Shown: positions 1 through 8,420 of the stretch, in pieces | Numbering within the stretch: the stretch's first letter is position 1 | Layout: every line of letters begins with the position of its first letter | DNA from: Archangium violaceum Cb vi76 | GTDB taxonomy: Bacteria; Myxococcota; Myxococcia; Myxococcales; Myxococcaceae | Length of the DNA stretch: 64,000 nucleotides | Direction: 5' to 3' | Assembly (NCBI RefSeq): GCF_000733295.1 | Contig: NZ_JPMI01000230.1 | Location: forward strand, 1-64,000 | Program-made: the position numbers and the translations under genes | Notes under the pieces: model-generated | Told to the model about the DNA's origin: nothing | The model's input: only the letters and a program-made list of their open reading frames with translations | Databases searched by the model: none

Positions 1-69
1 GGTTCCACGCATCCCGGGTTGAATCCCTTGTCCCCACTTGTGGGCCACGGATTGGAGAACGGAGACAGG

Positions 70-105
70 CACCCTCACCCTTTCCCTCTCCCGAGGGGAG
101 AGGGG
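70..105. repeat. Dispersed palindromic (REP-like) element, copy A
   Basis: A 9-bp perfect palindrome, CCCTCTCCC (84-92) and GGGAGAGGG (96-104) with a 3-nt loop, is flanked by a CACCCTCACCC arm. The same hairpin with the complementary GGGTGAGGG arm recurs at 17579-17613 and 19785-19820 in the other orientation. All copies are intergenic. This is the form of a REP-type dispersed repeat, or possibly of a bidirectional terminator. Confidence 0.7.
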
Positions 106-112
106 ATGTCTG

Positions 113-179
113 CGCTCACTTCCCTCAGGGTGCTCTTCGCTCACTTCCCTCAGGGTGTCTTCGCTCACTTTCCTCCGTG
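113..179. repeat. Short direct tandem repeat, three units of about 25 bp
   Basis: Units begin at 113, 138 and 162, each starting CGCTCACTT. The first two are nearly identical over 20 bp and the third has diverged (TTTCCTCCGTG). The array lies in non-coding DNA between REP copy A and the EF-Tu remnant. No protein-coding role is apparent. Confidence 0.6.
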
Positions 180-201
180 CGATGGCTCAATGAGATGCAA
201 A

Positions 202-233
202 GAGCGCCGCCCCCGTCTCCGGAAGCGGCGCTC
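202..233 (-). terminator. Hairpin after the EF-Tu remnant
   Basis: GAGCGCCGC (202-210) and GCGGCGCTC (225-233) form a perfect 9-bp stem just downstream of the minus-strand EF-Tu remnant, followed on that strand by a short T run (TTTGCATC). It looks like the retained terminator of the former tuf gene. Confidence 0.55.
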
Positions 234-239
234 CTCATG

Positions 240-1002
240 TCACCTCACGGCGGTGACCACCCCGGCGCCGATCGTCTTCCCACCCTCACGGATGGCGAAG
301 CGCATGCCCGGCTCCACTCCGATGGGGCGCAGCAGCCGGAAGCCCACCTGGGCCCGGCCCCCCGGCTCCACGAGCCCCTCGCCCTTCACCTCGATCGTCC
401 CCATCACGTCCGTACTGCCGAAGAAGAACTGCGGCGTGTACCCCGTGCCGAACGCCGTGTGGCGGCCCCCCTCGCTGGCCGAGAGCACGTACAGCTCGGC
501 CTCACCCTGCGCGTGCGGGTGGATGGAGCCCGGCGCGCACAGCGCCTGGCCGCGAGCCACCTCCTCACGCTTGAGACCGCGCAGCAACAACCCCACGTTC
601 TCACCCGCCCGGGCCTCGGGGCACTGGCGGTGGAAGGACTCGATGCTGGTGACCACCACCTCCCGCGTCTCCGTCCCGCCCAACCCCACCAGCTCCACCG
701 CGGCCCCCGCCGTGAGCACCCCGCGCTGGATGCGGCCCGTCACCACTGTACCGCGCCCCGAGATGGTGAAGACGTCCTCGATGGGCATCAGGAACGGCGA
801 GGTGTAGTCCCGCACCGGGTCCGGAATGTGCCTGTCCAGCGCGGCCACCAGCTCACGGATGCAGCGGGTGGCCTCGTCCTCCACCCGCCCGGCCGTGACG
901 GCCTCGAGCGCCTTCAACGCCGAGCCCTTCACCACCGGCACGTCCGCGTAGCCGTGGGCCGCCATCAACTCAAATGGCGACTTCTACGAAGTCCAACTCA
1001 CG
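240..1002 (-). pseudogene. tuf: Truncated, frameshifted elongation factor Tu (tuf remnant)
   Basis: The open part (240-968) encodes the end of the EF-Tu G domain and all of domains 2 and 3: a VVKGSALKALE block, PFLMPIEDVFTISGRGTVV at the start of domain 2, and a C-terminal end reading VVTAVR. The GTP-binding half, with its P-loop and NKxD motif, is absent. Just upstream, in another frame (970-1002), ELDFVEVAI matches the expected preceding EF-Tu helix (normally E-L-L-x-L-V-E-x-E), so a frameshift is visible. Farther upstream the similarity stops. Without the G domain it cannot act as a translation factor. The downstream half is long and well conserved, so the decay may be recent, or the fragment may have arisen by partial duplication of tuf. 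Confidence 0.75.
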
Positions 1003-1097
1003 GCCGTGGGGCTACCCGCGCCGGGCAGGTAGCGCGTGTGCTAATGCCCGCATGAACGACACCGGGCGGGAGGCTCCCCTTGTCCAGATACGTGGCC

Positions 1098-1733
1098 ATG
1101 CGGTGGATGTTGGTGCTCCTCTTGCTGCTCCCCACGGCGGCCCGGGCCGGGGAGGGGCGGCGTTGGGACGAGCCGAGGCGGCTGCGGCTCGTCCAGGTTC
1201 CGATCGTGGAGACCACGCCGAGGGCCATCCCGGACTCCGAGCCGGTTGCGCCGCCCGTGCATCCCTTGTGGCAGCGGTTGCTCGTCGAAGGGGGAGCGGG
1301 AGTGGGCACGGGCCTCGCGGGAGCGCTCGTTGGCCTGGGGACGTACATGCTCGGGAGCGGCGTCCGGCTCCTGGAGCCCGGAGAGGACCCGACGGTGCTT
1401 CCCTTCATGCTCGCGGGAGCGGCCATCGGCTTTCCGCTGGGCGTCTGGTGGGGGGGCGAGCTGATGATGGGTGACGGGAGCCTGCTCGCGACGTTCGGGG
1501 GGGCCGCCGTGGGAGGGCTCGGGGCGGTGGGGCTGTGGGCGTTGTCCGAGCGCTCGAGCCCGCCGCTCTCCGGCGTGCTCAAGGGCGTGGCCATCCCCCT
1601 GCCAGTGGTGGGCTCCTTCCTGGGGTACGAGCTCTCCTCCGGCATCCGGAAGAAGGCGAAGGGGCTCCAATTGCGGCCAGCCGTCGTCCTCTCCTCCCAG
1701 CATCGGGCGCTGGTGCTGGCCGGTTGCTTCTGA
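1098..1733 (+). CDS. Small glycine-rich membrane protein, function unknown
   Basis: The start at 1098 is chosen because it opens directly into a signal-like hydrophobic segment (MRWMLVLLLLLPTAARA). A TTG 18 bp upstream is the only longer option. The mature part is about 195 residues, with glycine- and alanine-rich hydrophobic stretches near residues 70-90, 105-125 and 130-150, probably membrane helices, and a basic patch (IRKKAKG) near the C-terminus. It matches no family I recognise. It stands between the EF-Tu remnant and the helicase on the plus strand, 107 bp before the latter. Confidence 0.6.
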   Translation: MRWMLVLLLLLPTAARAGEGRRWDEPRRLRLVQVPIVETTPRAIPDSEPVAPPVHPLWQRLLVEGGAGVGTGLAGALVGLGTYMLGSGVRLLEPGEDPTVLPFMLAGAAIGFPLGVWWGGELMMGDGSLLATFGGAAVGGLGAVGLWALSERSSPPLSGVLKGVAIPLPVVGSFLGYELSSGIRKKAKGLQLRPAVVLSSQHRALVLAGCF

Positions 1734-1840
1734 GGGCTCGCGAGCCCGGGAGGCGTCCGGCCCCCGACAGCGCCACGGACAGGACGGACGGCGCATGAGC
1801 CGGGTGGCCCTGAAGGGGGCGGCGTGGTACCCCCCATGCC

Positions 1841-3100
1841 GTGAGCGATACCTTTGACCAGCTCGGCCTGTCCCCCGAGTCCCTCGACGCCCTCCGCCGC
1901 GCGAGGTTCGAGCGGCCCACGCCCATCCAGGCGCAAGCGATTCCCCCGGCGCTCGCGGGCCGGGACGTCATTGGCTGCGCCGCCACGGGCACCGGGAAGA
2001 CGGCCGCGTACGTGCTGCCCCTGGTGGAGCGCTTCGCCGGCCGCAAGGGGACGCTGGGGCTGGTGCTGGCGCCCACCCGCGAGTTGGTGCAGCAGATCGC
2101 CGGGCCGGTGGAGTTCTTCGGTGGCCCGCGCGGTGTCACGCATGCGGTGGTCATCGGCGGCGAGGACATGGCGGCTCAGGCCGAGGCCCTGAAGCGGCGG
2201 CCCACGCTGGTGTTGGCGACGCCGGGGCGGCTGGTGGACCTGCTGGGCGCGCGTGTCGCGGCGTTTCCGCAGTTGGAGGCCCTGGTGCTGGACGAGGCGG
2301 ACCGGATGCTGGACATGGGCTTCCAGCCGCAGATCGAGACCATCCTCGCGGCGCTGCCCCGGCGCAGGCAGACGCTGCTGTTCTCCGCGACGCTGGGGCC
2401 GGACGTGAGCAGCTTCGCGCGTGCGGAACTGCACCGGCCGGTACGGGTGGAGGTGACGCGCAGTGGGACGCCGGCCGAGCGCGCCGAGCAGCGGCTGTAC
2501 GTGGTGAAGCCCGAGGAGAAGTCCGCGCTGCTGCTGACGCTGCTGGCGAGGGACGAGGCGACGGCGCTCATCTTCGTGAGGGCGAAGGAGCGGGCGGACA
2601 AGGTGCACAAGGCGCTGGAGCGTGCGGGGTACAGCTGCGGGGTGCTGCACGCGGACCGGACGCAGAGCCAGCGCAGCCAGACGATGAAGGCCTTCCGGGA
2701 TGGGACGTACCGGTGCCTGGTGGCCACGGACATCGCGGCGAGAGGGCTGGACGTGGAGGACGTGGGGCACGTCATCAACTACGACCTGCCACACGCACCG
2801 GAGGACTACGTGCACCGGATTGGGCGCACGGCGCGGGCCTCGGCGAGCGGAGTGGCCTCGACGTTCGTCACAGTGAAGGATCGGCTGATGACCGAGCGCA
2901 TCGAGCAGATCATGCGGGCCGGGATTCCCCGCGCGACGGTGCCACGCGAGGACCCCGTCTTCCAGGCGGAGTGGGAGCGCCACCAGGCTTCGCAGCGAGA
3001 CCCGGGCCCGCCGCAGAAGGACCACGGGGTGTCCAAGCGGGAGCCGGGACAGGCCCTGGGGCGGCACGCGAAGTCGCACGGGCGCACGCCTCGGAAGTGA
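1841..3100 (+). CDS. DEAD-box ATP-dependent RNA helicase (RhlE-like)
   Basis: An RNA helicase of 419 residues, probably in RNA remodelling, ribosome assembly or cold adaptation. All core motifs are present in order: Q motif PTPIQ (26-30), Walker A AATGTGKT (47-54), PTREL (78-82), TPGR, DEAD (151-154), SAT (182-184), and in the second RecA domain ATDIAARGLD and HRIGRTAR. The C-terminal 40 residues are basic and low-complexity (KDHGVSKREPGQ and following), as in RhlE-type tails that bind RNA non-specifically. The start is a GTG at 1841, since the upstream ATG leads to an immediate stop. It appears to be a single-gene unit, convergent with the minus-strand lipoprotein gene 32 bp downstream. Confidence 0.93.
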   Translation: MSDTFDQLGLSPESLDALRRARFERPTPIQAQAIPPALAGRDVIGCAATGTGKTAAYVLPLVERFAGRKGTLGLVLAPTRELVQQIAGPVEFFGGPRGVTHAVVIGGEDMAAQAEALKRRPTLVLATPGRLVDLLGARVAAFPQLEALVLDEADRMLDMGFQPQIETILAALPRRRQTLLFSATLGPDVSSFARAELHRPVRVEVTRSGTPAERAEQRLYVVKPEEKSALLLTLLARDEATALIFVRAKERADKVHKALERAGYSCGVLHADRTQSQRSQTMKAFRDGTYRCLVATDIAARGLDVEDVGHVINYDLPHAPEDYVHRIGRTARASASGVASTFVTVKDRLMTERIEQIMRAGIPRATVPREDPVFQAEWERHQASQRDPGPPQKDHGVSKREPGQALGRHAKSHGRTPRK

Positions 3101-3132
3101 AGCGGGAGGCGTGAGCCTGGGGCGTCGGAGGG

Positions 3133-4464
3133 TTACTGGAGCTCGACGTAGGCGAGGAGCCGGGTCGTCCGGGTCTCGACGTACGGGTTGTTGGACAGGC
3201 TTCCGGTGAAGAAGCTCGCGTAGCCGTTCGCGTTGGCCTGCCAGGTGGTGGTCGCCCACACGCGGTAGGAGCCCGCGGAGAAGGTGGTGACCGGGGCGAT
3301 GTCCGCGGGGAGGGTGAAGGGCGTGAACGAGGTGATGGACGTGGGCGCCACCACGGTCCAAGCCAGGGAATCCGGCCAGCTCGTCGCGGCGAACTCCACC
3401 TCCGTCAGGTGGGCGGAGGCATCGGGATTCCAGCGCAGGACGAGGCCGGAGCGCGAGGCGCTGACCGAGGCCTCCAGGGGTCCCACGGCGGGAGAGGTGA
3501 TGCTCAGCGGGTTCAGGAACGTGACCTGAGCGGACGAGCCGGCGCTCACGGGTATCTCCGTCTGGACCTGTCCGCCGGGGAACTTCACTGCCTCACCCGA
3601 GGTGACGAGGAGCATCGGGGGGAAGGTGTCGAAGGGGGCCGTTCGGGCAACCATGGGAACCGAGAGGGGCTGTGTTCCGGAGGCGTTCGTGCTGAACAGG
3701 ACCTGGCCGCCCAGGATGTAGCGGAGCGAGGCGCTCAGACTGGAGTCCGGGAGCTCGCTGCCCGCGACCGTCACATCGAGCAACTGGTCCACGGGGTGGT
3801 CGAGTGCGACGTCCTGTCCGCTGACGGTGATGCCGGCACTCACGGCGATGTCCCGCTCGAGGCCGACCCGGAGGACCGTTCCATCCGTGGCGTGGGTCTC
3901 CTTGGCGAAGAGGTCCACCTTGCCGGGAGCCTCACCGTGGATGCCGATGCTGAAGGAGCCGTCCTCGGACAGGGTCGTGATGCCGCGGAGGCCGTTGCCA
4001 ACCGCGGTGACGGAGACGGCGTTGGGATTGGACGCGCCCGTCACCTTACCGGTGATCGTGCCCTGCTTCGTGAAGGGGAGGGCCCCCAGGAGATAGAGCG
4101 AGTTCGGCAGCCGGACCTCGGGTCCGTTGAGCGCGAGGTAGGTCTTCACCTGCACCTGGCCGGTGGTGGGCACCATCACCAGGCTCACGTCTTGCGGCCC
4201 CTCGATGGCGGGGTCATGGAATCGCACCACGCCGCTGCTATCGAGGCGCTTGCGGAACCTGCTGCCATCGCCGAGCAGCACGTCGATGTTCCTGTACAGC
4301 TGGAAGGTGGCGGTGACGTGCTCCGGCACGTGGACGGTGAAGGTGGGAGGAGACGTGGGTTCCTCCTGTCCCGTGCCCCCGTCGGGAGTCGGCTCAACAG
4401 TGGTGGGAGACGGACAACCAACGAGGAGCAGGACGAGGAGCGGAATCAGTCGGGTCTGGGTCAT
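3133..4464 (-). CDS. Large secreted lipoprotein with beta-sandwich-like domains
   Basis: The start at 4464 is chosen because it begins a type II signal peptide (MTQTRLIPLLVLLLVGC, lipobox LVGC). The open frame runs 237 bp farther upstream, but that part reads like non-coding DNA. The lipidated Cys is followed by a Pro/Thr/Glu-rich linker. The next ~400 residues are rich in Val, Thr, Ser and Gly, and the segment near residues 110-230 (TITGKVTGASNPNAVSVTA) resembles carboxypeptidase-regulatory or Ig-like repeats. The C-terminal ~90 residues (LRWNPDASAHLTEVEF) look like a fibronectin-type module. Probably exposed at the outer membrane; no enzymatic motif seen. Confidence 0.75.
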   Translation of the reverse strand: MTQTRLIPLLVLLLVGCPSPTTVEPTPDGGTGQEEPTSPPTFTVHVPEHVTATFQLYRNIDVLLGDGSRFRKRLDSSGVVRFHDPAIEGPQDVSLVMVPTTGQVQVKTYLALNGPEVRLPNSLYLLGALPFTKQGTITGKVTGASNPNAVSVTAVGNGLRGITTLSEDGSFSIGIHGEAPGKVDLFAKETHATDGTVLRVGLERDIAVSAGITVSGQDVALDHPVDQLLDVTVAGSELPDSSLSASLRYILGGQVLFSTNASGTQPLSVPMVARTAPFDTFPPMLLVTSGEAVKFPGGQVQTEIPVSAGSSAQVTFLNPLSITSPAVGPLEASVSASRSGLVLRWNPDASAHLTEVEFAATSWPDSLAWTVVAPTSITSFTPFTLPADIAPVTTFSAGSYRVWATTTWQANANGYASFFTGSLSNNPYVETRTTRLLAYVELQ

Positions 4465-4943
4465 CGCGCGGCACATACGGTCAGGCACTGAGGTTCCTGA
4501 CGGAGAGCCGATGAGAAATGTGAATGGGTCGCCCGCGTTTGACTCGGAGGACGTGCGTTTCCGACCGCTCGATGCGGTGCTCTGCGGACAGTGACATTGC
4601 GGCTCACTGTGAGCGGGCTCTTTTACAGGGCGGATTGAGAGGTCCATCTCCGGCTCGCCTCGGTGCTTCTGGAGGAGGCAGGCGGCGATGCTTGGTCCCA
4701 ATGAGGTGTCGCCCGCCTTGTTGGTGATGTGGGGCTGGGAGAAGGCGAGAGCGTGGCGAGGAACTCAGGGGCACAGCTGGGCTGTGCCTGGGGTGCTTGA
4801 CGGGTTGGGATGGGGGCGGGCCCTCAAGCTCTCGACCATTCGAAATGACACTAGGCGCTTGATATCGGCGGACTACTTGAAAGATAACGCTTGAGACCTC
4901 ACCTCTCTGGTCAGTAGCCCCCTCGAACGACGAGACTTTCCGC
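4465..4943. other. Intergenic region of about 480 bp between divergent genes
   Basis: This stretch separates the minus-strand lipoprotein gene from the plus-strand restriction-modification island. A 68-codon frame at 4688-4894 lacks a ribosome-binding site and family resemblance and is not called. The right end is less GC-rich and holds the promoter-like hexamers listed separately. It probably marks the left boundary of the acquired island. Confidence 0.5.
4859..4888 (+). promoter_or_regulatory. Candidate sigma-70-type promoter for the vsr/methyltransferase island
   Basis: TTGATA (4859-4864) and GATAAC (4883-4888) are separated by 18 bp, about 55 bp before the vsr start. Both are good partial matches to -35 and -10 boxes and lie in the most AT-rich part of the intergenic region. 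Prediction from pattern only. Confidence 0.4.
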
Positions 4944-5393
4944 ATGGATACCTTGACTCCCGCGGAGCGCAGCGAACGGATGTCCCGAGTCCGCAACAAG
5001 GACACCACGCCGGAACTCCGTGTTCGACGCCTCGTGTCCTCAATGGGTTACCGGTACCGCCTGCACTACAAGAAGGTTCCGGGCCATCCGGACCTCGCCT
5101 TCCCGGGCCGCCATAAGGCGATCTTCGTGCACGGGTGTTTCTGGCATCGCCACCCGGACCCGATCTGCCCGCTCGCGCGCTTACCGAAGTCGAGGCTGGA
5201 CTTCTGGCTCCCGAAGCTTGAGGGCAACCGGGCCAGGGACCTGCGCAAGGAGCAGGAACTGAAGGAGCGGGGGTGGGATGTGCACGTCGTGTGGGAGTGC
5301 CAATTACGAGACGAGGAGTCCCTACGTCAGACCCTTCGCCTCTTCCTGGATGCTCCTGGTGCAACAGGCCTGGAACAGGTGCATCCACCCTGA
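4944..5393 (+). CDS. vsr: Very short patch repair endonuclease (Vsr)
   Basis: A mismatch endonuclease that nicks 5' of the T in T:G mismatches left by deamination of 5-methylcytosine, so it protects sites methylated by a partner cytosine methyltransferase. At 149 residues it has normal Vsr length. The signature is clear: RMSRVRNKDTTPE at the N-terminus, then HPDLAF with the metal-binding Asp50, and VHGCFWHRH carrying His63 and His68. The C-terminal half has WDVHVVWECQL, as in the family. It lies 85 bp ahead of the C5-methyltransferase gene on the same strand, the usual vsr-dcm pairing. Confidence 0.93.
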   Translation: MDTLTPAERSERMSRVRNKDTTPELRVRRLVSSMGYRYRLHYKKVPGHPDLAFPGRHKAIFVHGCFWHRHPDPICPLARLPKSRLDFWLPKLEGNRARDLRKEQELKERGWDVHVVWECQLRDEESLRQTLRLFLDAPGATGLEQVHPP

Positions 5394-5478
5394 TCATTGG
5401 GGATTGTGACCCCCACATGCTGGTCAGTGCAGCATGGGGCTTGCTCTACGCTCCAAGCTGCTGCATGGATCGCGCACC

Positions 5479-6657
5479 ATGGACTCCATCGAGCTGTTCA
5501 CCGGTGCAGGAGGGCTGGCCCTCGGTACGCATGTCGCTGGTTTCCATCATCTCAGCCTATATGAGTGGGATGAGGACGCTTGCGAGACGCTTCGCGAGAA
5601 CGCCCGCGCGGAGGCGCTTGAGGGCATTCGCGACTGGCGCGTCCACCAAGCCGACGTGCGGCTAAATTCCTACGCGATCTTCGGCCAAGGGGTGTTGGAC
5701 TTGGTGGCCGGCGGCGCTCCGTGCCAGCCCTTCAGCCTTGGTGGTAAGCACCGGGCCCAGGACGATTCCCGCAACATGATTCCGGAGTTCGTTCGGGCGG
5801 TGCGTGAGTTGCAACCGCGCGCCTTCATCTTGGAGAACGTGAAGGGGCTGACCCGTCAAAGCTTCCGCAACTACTTCGAGTACATCCGCCTCCAACTCAC
5901 TTATCCCACCGTCACGAAGAAGCGTGAAGAGGACTGGACCTCCCATCTCCATCGTCTGGAGGAGGTGAGTACGCGAGGACGCCACAAGGGGCTCCAGTAC
6001 AACGTCATCGCCGAATTGCTGAACGCCGCTGATTACGGAGTGCCACAGGTGCGCGAGCGCGTGTTCATTGTCGGTTTTCGCGCGGACACGGGATTGGAAT
6101 GGCACTTCCCCGAGCCCACTCATAGCCTGGACGCCCTTGTGTGGGAGCAGCACATCAGTGGCGCCTACTGGAAGCGTCATGGTGTTCGCGCCCCCGCCAG
6201 CAAGCCTGTCCGATTAGGCTTGAAGTTGAGTGAGTTGCAAGAGCGGGACGAGCCCTTCCCGACGAAGCCGTGGAAGACCGTGCGTGATGCCATCGAGGGG
6301 TTGCCTGAGCCACGCGTTGACCGCGAGTCCAGCAAGTTCTCGAACCATAAGCTCAATCCTGGAGCCAAGGCGTATCCCGGGCATACCGGCAGTCCCCTGG
6401 ACTTGCCAGCGAAGACGCTGAAGGCTGGTGTGCATGGGGTTCCGGGCGGAGAGAACATGGTGGCTCTGCCGGATGGCCGACTGCGCTACTTCACCGTGCG
6501 CGAGGCGGCTCGGCTTCAGACGTTCCCCGACTCCTGGCACTTCGAGGGAGCATGGTCCGAGGCGATGCGTCAGCTTGGGAATGCCGTGCCCGTGGAACTG
6601 GCGGCGGTGGTCGCTCGCAGCGTCGCCGCCAAACTGAGGGCCGCTGATGGCCACTGA
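5479..6657 (+). CDS. DNA (cytosine-5) methyltransferase of a restriction-modification system
   Basis: Transfers a methyl group from S-adenosylmethionine to C5 of cytosine in its recognition site. The 392-residue protein has motif I (ELFTGAGGLALG), motif IV with catalytic Cys82 (GAPCQPFS), motif VI (LENVKG), motif VIII (VPQVRERVF), a variable target-recognition region near residues 210-310, then motifs IX and X (RYFTVREAARLQTFP and QLGNAVP). The start is placed at 5479, since the 15 codons upstream show no conserved features and motif I normally sits within the first ten residues. Its stop overlaps the next gene by 11 bp, coupling methylase and nuclease. Given the Eco29kI-like partner, the target may be CCGCGG, which is inference. 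Confidence 0.93.
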   Translation: MDSIELFTGAGGLALGTHVAGFHHLSLYEWDEDACETLRENARAEALEGIRDWRVHQADVRLNSYAIFGQGVLDLVAGGAPCQPFSLGGKHRAQDDSRNMIPEFVRAVRELQPRAFILENVKGLTRQSFRNYFEYIRLQLTYPTVTKKREEDWTSHLHRLEEVSTRGRHKGLQYNVIAELLNAADYGVPQVRERVFIVGFRADTGLEWHFPEPTHSLDALVWEQHISGAYWKRHGVRAPASKPVRLGLKLSELQERDEPFPTKPWKTVRDAIEGLPEPRVDRESSKFSNHKLNPGAKAYPGHTGSPLDLPAKTLKAGVHGVPGGENMVALPDGRLRYFTVREAARLQTFPDSWHFEGAWSEAMRQLGNAVPVELAAVVARSVAAKLRAADGH

Positions 6658-7297
6658 CGAGTACAATCCCCTCGATTACGCGAACCTCACCAAGAATTGC
6701 GTACAGGAGTTGATGACTCGAGGGCCGTACCCGCTTGAGTTTCCGGAGCCCTTCTTCGGATCGGGGGTTTACGCGCTCTTCTACACTGGGAGTTTCGCGC
6801 CTTACCGCCCCATCCGATCAATCGAGGCGACATGGCCGATCTACGTGGGCAAGGCGGTTCCCCCTGGCGCGAGGAAGGGGGCCAAGTCTTCAGGACCTTC
6901 TCGTGCGCTCTTCCAGCGCCTGCGTGAGCATCGCGATTCCATCAAGGCGGCCGACAATCTCTCCCCGGACGATTTCGTGTGTCGCTATCTCGTTGTGACT
7001 CCGTTGTGGATCACCATGGCGGAGCGTTTTCTCATCGAGAACTTCCAGCCTGTTTGGAATGTGTGCATCGAGGGGTTCGGTCTCCACGATCCGGGGAGCG
7101 GGCGCTATCAGGGGCAGCGTAGCTGGTGGGATGTTCTTCATCCGGGTCGGTCCTGGGCCAAGCGTCTGAAAGAGACTCGCTCCAGGGGCGAAGCGGACAA
7201 GCTCGTGAGGGAGTTCCTGAGGAATCACAAGCCAGGATCTTCGATGCCAGCACTTGATGCCGATCCGTCTCACTTCATGGAGGATGATGAGGATTGA
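6647..7297 (+). CDS. GIY-YIG type II restriction endonuclease, Eco29kI family
   Basis: The DNA-cleaving partner of the cytosine methyltransferase. At 216 residues it matches the Eco29kI family in length and layout: SGVYALFYTG (Tyr42) and IYVGK (Tyr66) form the two strands of the GIY-YIG fold, RLREH gives Arg91 and His95, Glu126 is in MAERFLIE, and Asn138 is in VWN. These residues keep the Arg-x3-His and Glu-x11-Asn spacing I associate with Eco29kI. A GFGLHDPGSGR motif follows. Known Eco29kI-type enzymes cut CCGCGG. The start overlaps the methyltransferase stop. The end is acidic (HFMEDDED), as in the downstream gene. Confidence 0.88.
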   Translation: MATDEYNPLDYANLTKNCVQELMTRGPYPLEFPEPFFGSGVYALFYTGSFAPYRPIRSIEATWPIYVGKAVPPGARKGAKSSGPSRALFQRLREHRDSIKAADNLSPDDFVCRYLVVTPLWITMAERFLIENFQPVWNVCIEGFGLHDPGSGRYQGQRSWWDVLHPGRSWAKRLKETRSRGEADKLVREFLRNHKPGSSMPALDADPSHFMEDDED

Positions 7298-7382
7298 CAA
7301 CAGTGGCCATTGGGGAGACGTTTGGGCTATCTGTCTCCACAGGTGGTGTTTGCTGAGGTGACTCCAGGCGTCAATCACGACG

Positions 7383-8294
7383 GTGCTGTGGAGTGCTACG
7401 GTCCATGATGTGACCCGACCTGTTGACCTATCTTGTGCTGCGGAATTCAAACTCAGCATCACGAAGGCCCTTGCTGATCAGCTTGCCGAGAAACTCGCTC
7501 CGTTGCAGCCGTGCCCGCTGACCGACGAAAGCATTTCCTCGCTTCAGTCTCGCCCCGGTGTGTATTTGCTGTCGCATGGTAACCAGCGGGTGTACGTAGG
7601 AAAAGCGCAGAAGTCCTTGCCAAGGCGGCTGCGAAATCACTGGAATAAGTTGCGTGGGCGAGAAAATTTGGCAATCGGGGATATGTCATTTGTCTGTTTG
7701 TATGTTGACGAAGATCTCGATGCCGCCGCGCCCGAAAAGCTGCTGATCAAGAGATATCGCCAAGAAGGAGATGGCGGCGGCGTTCCCTGGAACACGAATG
7801 GTTTTGGCAACAAGGATCCTGGCCGAAACCGTGACCGAAGTGAGGTTGAGGCGAACCACTTCGATGCTCTCTACCCAGTGCGCCTTACGTTCGACGACTT
7901 ACAGCTTGTAGCGGGATTGACCACCGTCGGAAAGTTGCTCGCCGAGCTCAAGGCAAAGTTGCCCTATAATCTTCGCTTTGAAAAGAAGGACTCTCGTGCA
8001 CTGAGGGAGTACAAGAATCAGATCGAGGTTCCCGACGAGCGCTTTGCGGCCGAGCAGGCTATTTCGCTCATTATTCGGGCACTGCCCGAGGGATGGCAGG
8101 CCACCGCGCTGCCGGGATACTTGATTCTCTACAGAGAGCACGTGGAATATCCGAGTGCTTTGCGGTGGTGGCGTCGAGATGGAGATGGGGTTGTGGTTAC
8201 GAATCACGCTATGCGATTGGCGCCGTCCGCGGAGATTCGCGAAATCGGTGAAGACGAAGCAGGTTCGCAAGACGAAGAAGACGACGAAGGGTGA
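7383..8294 (+). CDS. Second GIY-YIG nuclease related to the Eco29kI family
   Basis: A 303-residue protein with a complete GIY-YIG core: PGVYLL (Tyr61), VYVGKA (Tyr71), RLRNH (Arg82 to His86), Glu118 in APEKLL, and Asn137 in PWN followed by GFGNKDPG. The last motif is shared with the Eco29kI-like neighbour, so the two are relatives rather than unrelated GIY-YIG proteins. An extra ~150-residue C-terminal region (DDLQLVAGLTTVGKLLAEL and following) has no recognised domain and ends in an acidic tail. The gene is clearly more AT-rich than the window as a whole, consistent with transfer. The start is uncertain: GTG at 7383 or 7410, neither with a strong ribosome-binding site. It could be a second restriction enzyme, a modification-dependent nuclease or an accessory subunit. 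Confidence 0.75.
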   Translation: MLWSATVHDVTRPVDLSCAAEFKLSITKALADQLAEKLAPLQPCPLTDESISSLQSRPGVYLLSHGNQRVYVGKAQKSLPRRLRNHWNKLRGRENLAIGDMSFVCLYVDEDLDAAAPEKLLIKRYRQEGDGGGVPWNTNGFGNKDPGRNRDRSEVEANHFDALYPVRLTFDDLQLVAGLTTVGKLLAELKAKLPYNLRFEKKDSRALREYKNQIEVPDERFAAEQAISLIIRALPEGWQATALPGYLILYREHVEYPSALRWWRRDGDGVVVTNHAMRLAPSAEIREIGEDEAGSQDEEDDEG

Positions 8295-8420
8295 TCAAGA
8301 TGCTGGCCTGTGGCGTGCCGAATCAGGTTTTCGCCAGTGCGTGGTGGATTGCACTCGCGGCGGCATGTCTGAAGGGCTGTTGACCCTCATCTGTCGCCGA
8401 TCAAGGCGCGGTGGCACGGC

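Noticed and set aside
19-1055. Long plus-strand frames over the EF-Tu remnant
   Set aside because: They are antisense shadows; the minus strand has clear EF-Tu similarity.
4688-4894. 68-codon frame before vsr
   Set aside because: No ribosome-binding site or family similarity, and Trp/Gly-rich composition typical of chance frames.
4944-8294. Depletion of CCGCGG sites as evidence for the restriction target
   Set aside because: CCGCGG occurs in the window and I could not make a reliable count against expectation, so no claim is made.
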